The translations under genes were made by a program, and so were the position numbers. From positions 186,001 to 250,000 of the forward strand of contig NW_001799566.1 in NCBI RefSeq assembly GCF_000165425.1: a stretch of DNA of 64,000 nt, in the 5' to 3' direction. Below, one piece after another: positions 61,556 through 64,000 of the stretch (position 1 is the stretch's first letter; the number at the start of each line of letters is the position of its first letter). This DNA is from Paramecium tetraurelia. Taxonomy: Eukaryota; Ciliophora; Oligohymenophorea; Peniculida; Parameciidae. Below the pieces are notes generated by a model. It was not told where the DNA came from, searched no databases, and was given only the letters and a program-made list of their open reading frames with translations.

Positions 61556-61915
61556 TATATAATCTTAAATTGATTAATTTTGAATTTGTCGCAATTCATT
61601 TATAAAGAAGTATCTAATTTAATAATATGCATGATCAGACTAATTTACTTTAAAAAATATTCAAAATATTATCAAAATACACATTTTTTGCAATAATTTT
61701 ACAAAGGATTAATCCTCTGATAGTGATTGAATATATTATCTATTAAAAAGTAATTCATTTAAAAATGCATTATGCAAAATATGCATTGTTAAAACATTTA
61801 GCTCAATATTAAAAAAAATAAGTTATGATAAATTAAACTTAAATTACTAATCATTTCAATTCAAAATTAAAAAAAAATCAATAATAAAGACTTTTATTGT
61901 TGTTTAGAAGAACCT
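61556..61915. other. Spacer
   Basis: The 360 bases upstream of the CDKL gene are AT-rich and carry no convincing frame; they should hold its promoter. Confidence 0.45.
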
Positions 61916-62131
61916 TCATACCTTTTACTCTTATTTCCTGTCTTAATGGCAAAAACCTTCTTACATAACTTCTTCCAAATAATAGATTTGATTCAAAAAC
62001 TTTGTTGTTTACTTTAAATTATCCATTAAATTTTCAGGAACACAATTATGAGTAACAATGGTATAAACTTTTTTTAATTATTTTTGCTATTTAATAATTA
62101 GTTTGTATTTTATTGATACATATTTTTGCAT
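61916..62131 (-). CDS. Small hypothetical protein (71 residues)
   Basis: A continuous frame with protein-like text (MQKYVSIKYKLIIKQQ, then THNCVPENLMDNLKQTTKFL and QIYYLEEVMQEGF). No membrane helix or known motif. The frame ends at a TGA that overlaps a possible intron start, so the protein could be longer through a further exon downstream. A short upstream exon (MDENCRIKAVQIQKI) around 62300-62340 might also belong, but I could not join them. Weak call. Confidence 0.35.
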
Positions 62132-62587
62132 TTTCTAATTAATTACTATAAAATCAAAATAAGATTTCTGATTATTTTAATGTATATTAAAAAACTAGTC
62201 AAAAAACGTCAGCAGATATCTCTTTAAAATACATTAGGTATTTAGAATCACTTTATTCCTGCTTGATCAATATTTTATTAAATTTTTTAAATCTGAACTG
62301 CTTTGATTCTACAATTTTCATCCATCTATACTTTATTTCTTACCCCTATTTTTTACAATAAACATATTTTAAGATTTAAAAGTTGATAAATTAATTTCTA
62401 ATTAAAAAATTAATTCTATTTATTCACTTAAATATTAGTAAATATTGTCTATAATTTGAAAAGGAATCTTTAATATATTACGTTAATTCATTTATAGATG
62501 CAAGGCTCCTTTCATTTAAGTAAATATATATTGACTTACTCAAAAAATTGAAAATATAAGAATTGCATATATAACTAAGATCTGGTT
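62132..62587. other. Spacer, possibly with an unplaced exon
   Basis: The 456 bases are mostly AT-rich. A 25-codon minus-strand fragment near 62260-62340 looks like a coding exon (MDENCRIKAVQIQKIQQ) but runs into TGA and cannot be connected with confidence. Confidence 0.4.
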
Positions 62588-62881
62588 ATGTTTAAAACTT
62601 AAGACTTCGCTGATTATAATATAAACTGAGACACATTTGAATTGGTTTAAGTTAAAAACGTAGCAGAAAAGTTGTAGGTTTGTAACAATACTTTCAATGA
62701 TCATGCAATAATTTATTCTTAGAATTTACAAACAAATAGGAGCAAGAAAAAGTTAGCAGAGAATTCAAGCTACTTAGAATCAAAGAGAAACGATTAAGAA
62801 CAAGCAAAGGTTAAAAAAGATCAAGAAAATGCCATTATTGAAAAATGGATAATAATTTTTAAGAAATAAATGGTTTCATGA
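62588..62881 (+). pseudogene. Small coding-like frame with one internal TGA
   Basis: From an ATG at 62588 the frame reads MFKTQDFADYNIN, TGA at 62627, then DTFELVQVKNVAEKLQVCNN onward to a TGA at 62879, with a Lys/Glu/Gln-rich C-terminal half (ENSSYLESKRNDQEQAKVKK). No intron of normal form removes the TGA. Either a decayed gene, or one whose first exon lies elsewhere and for which the ATG is irrelevant. Convergent with the COMMD4 gene, 53 bases apart. Confidence 0.3.
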
Positions 62882-62934
62882 TAAGGAAGGTGAAAATGAG
62901 TTCAATATCATTATTAAATATTTGGTAAAATCAA

Positions 62935-63591
62935 TCACAATTGCATCATTAGTTTCTATGCTTTCTTAAAACTATTGAGCATATCTTCAAATTATTCAGG
63001 AAACATAACAAATTGGCAACATTCTTGTTTCCCATTGTCATGCTGGAACGTTATGTTTGTATCTATATATCTGTTCCCCTCGATTTATTTTTGAGGGACC
63101 ACACTCTCTGATACTATAAATTTACTAATTCCATAATGAAACTCTACAGCCTTTCCAACTTTGAGAATCATAATTATTAATACTTTTTATTATTTAGTTT
63201 TCATAGACCTATTGTAATTTGTCTTTGTATTATTTAAAGGTCTTGCTCAATTATTCACAGTTTTCTTTTGGCAGACCCAAATCAATTAGCTCTTTTATTA
63301 ATATCTATTCTGAAACATCATATTTGGCAGAGTTTTCAACGATAAATGATACGCAAGCAATAGTTGAATTGATTTCTTATTGATTAAAACCAGATCCTTC
63401 CAGCATCTTAAATATCTTAGCTGAAGTGTCTATACCTTCGACAATATTCTATAGAATATATTAGGTCACTAATTTCATCTTCACAGAAGCCTATCCTTAT
63501 ATTTTAATTCTAATACAATTTTTGTCAGAAGTGCTGATTCAGCCAAAAACCATTCTGGGCAATTGCTGTCTCCACAAAATAAAAATCTCAT
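62935..63591 (-). CDS. COMMD4: COMM-domain protein, COMMD4 type
   Basis: About 201 residues (human 199), two introns (26 and 25 bases). The start MRFLFCGDSNCPEWFLAESA equals the COMMD4 start ([20 protein letters not shown]). The helical HN domain has LQNIVEGIDTSAKIFKMLEG, then FNQQEINSTIACVSFIVENS and ELIDLGLPKENCEQL (human QQLGLPKEHAASL). The COMM domain follows (VEFHYGISKFIVSESV, then DTNITFQHDNGKQECCQFVM) and ends FEDMLNSFKKAQKLMMQL. COMMD proteins form a ten-member ring in the Commander complex with CCDC22/CCDC93 and retriever, which recycles membrane proteins from endosomes. This fit is one of the clearest in the window. Confidence 0.95.
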
Positions 63592-63733
63592 AATTTTAAT
63601 ATTTATTCATTATTTAATATTCTATATTCCCTTTAGCTAAACACGATAATTGTAGAGGATTATAATACACAAATTCTATCACTTTTTGATAATTTTATAA
63701 ATATATCAGATGTGTTTGGCCTGATTTTTTTAA

Positions 63734-64000
63734 ATGAATGAAGAAAAAAATGGAAATAACATATACTTAAGTATCCCAAATATTCTTTATCAATCATCAT
63801 CTTATCTCCTCTCTCAAAAACCTCAATATGAACATAGGTATCAAATTGTTGATTAAATAGTTGTAAATAATCAGTTTCTAATTTTGCAAATTTGGTTGCA
63901 TAGGATATATTATAAATAATAATACTCTAAGGCATAAAAATTAAATGAGAATACAAAATATCAATTTCTTATGCATTTATTTCAATTTATTAAATGTTGT
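63734..64000 (+). CDS. N-terminal part of an unknown protein, runs off the window
   Basis: The frame from an ATG at 63734 is open to the end of the window (89 codons): NIYLSIPNILYQSSSYLLSQ, then KPQYEHRYQIVDQIVVNNQF. It is Gln/Tyr/Asn-rich with some hydrophobic residues and has no recognisable motif. A GTATC..AAATAG pair at 63838-63861 could be an intron, which would change the frame after residue 34. Low confidence. Confidence 0.4.

Overview
The window reads as somatic (macronuclear-type) DNA of a ciliate, most likely a Paramecium. TAA and TAG occur in large numbers inside frames that match conserved proteins, at glutamine positions. Every convincing reading frame ends at TGA. About 75 tiny introns (mostly 19-32 bases, nearly always GT..AG, often GTA..TAG) are needed to keep these frames open. 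Genes are packed on both strands with short AT-rich spacers. No rRNA, tRNA, CRISPR, bacterial-type operon, telomeric repeat or obvious transposon was seen.

Layout. 1-8.5 kb: partial PX-domain gene, MORN-repeat protein, coiled-coil proteins, a UCHL5/UCH37-type deubiquitinase, a decayed membrane gene and a multi-pass membrane protein. 8.5-13 kb: OLA1 ATPase, a rhomboid/Der1-like protein, ribonucleotide reductase small subunit, and a probable pseudogene. 13.6-22 kb: NT-C2 coiled-coil protein, an unknown protein with a frame break, a TPR protein with frame breaks, an LRR protein, and an SPF30/SMNDC1-like splicing factor. 22-26.4 kb: Q/N-rich, small basic and coiled-coil proteins. 26.5-35 kb: two giant tandem paralogues with many membrane segments and a PAS-like centre. 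35.4-44 kb: divergent kinase, protein disulfide isomerase, SETD3-like methyltransferase, decayed coding stretches and a kinesin-13. 44-50.8 kb: MORN protein, 7TM receptor-like protein, tetraspanin-like protein, trichocyst matrix protein, BAX-inhibitor-1-type protein. 50.8-64 kb: long coiled-coil protein, NOP14-like protein, SNF1/AMPK-type kinase, CAP-domain protein, dual-specificity phosphatase, CDKL-type kinase, COMMD4, and a gene running off the end.

The genes do not form one pathway. They are a typical eukaryotic mix: ubiquitin/proteasome, nucleotide metabolism, splicing, ribosome assembly, ER folding, membrane signalling, cilium and cytoskeleton, and secretory organelles. The most unusual content is the tandem PAS/multi-TM pair, several decayed copies of membrane or signalling genes, three genes with single-base frame breaks near homopolymers, and UGA-free introns whose length is a multiple of three.

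Limits: all intron calls are by eye from frame continuity, splice dinucleotides and family knowledge. An intron whose length is a multiple of three and that lacks TGA cannot be told from exon by frame alone. Family names come from recalled motifs, not from searches.
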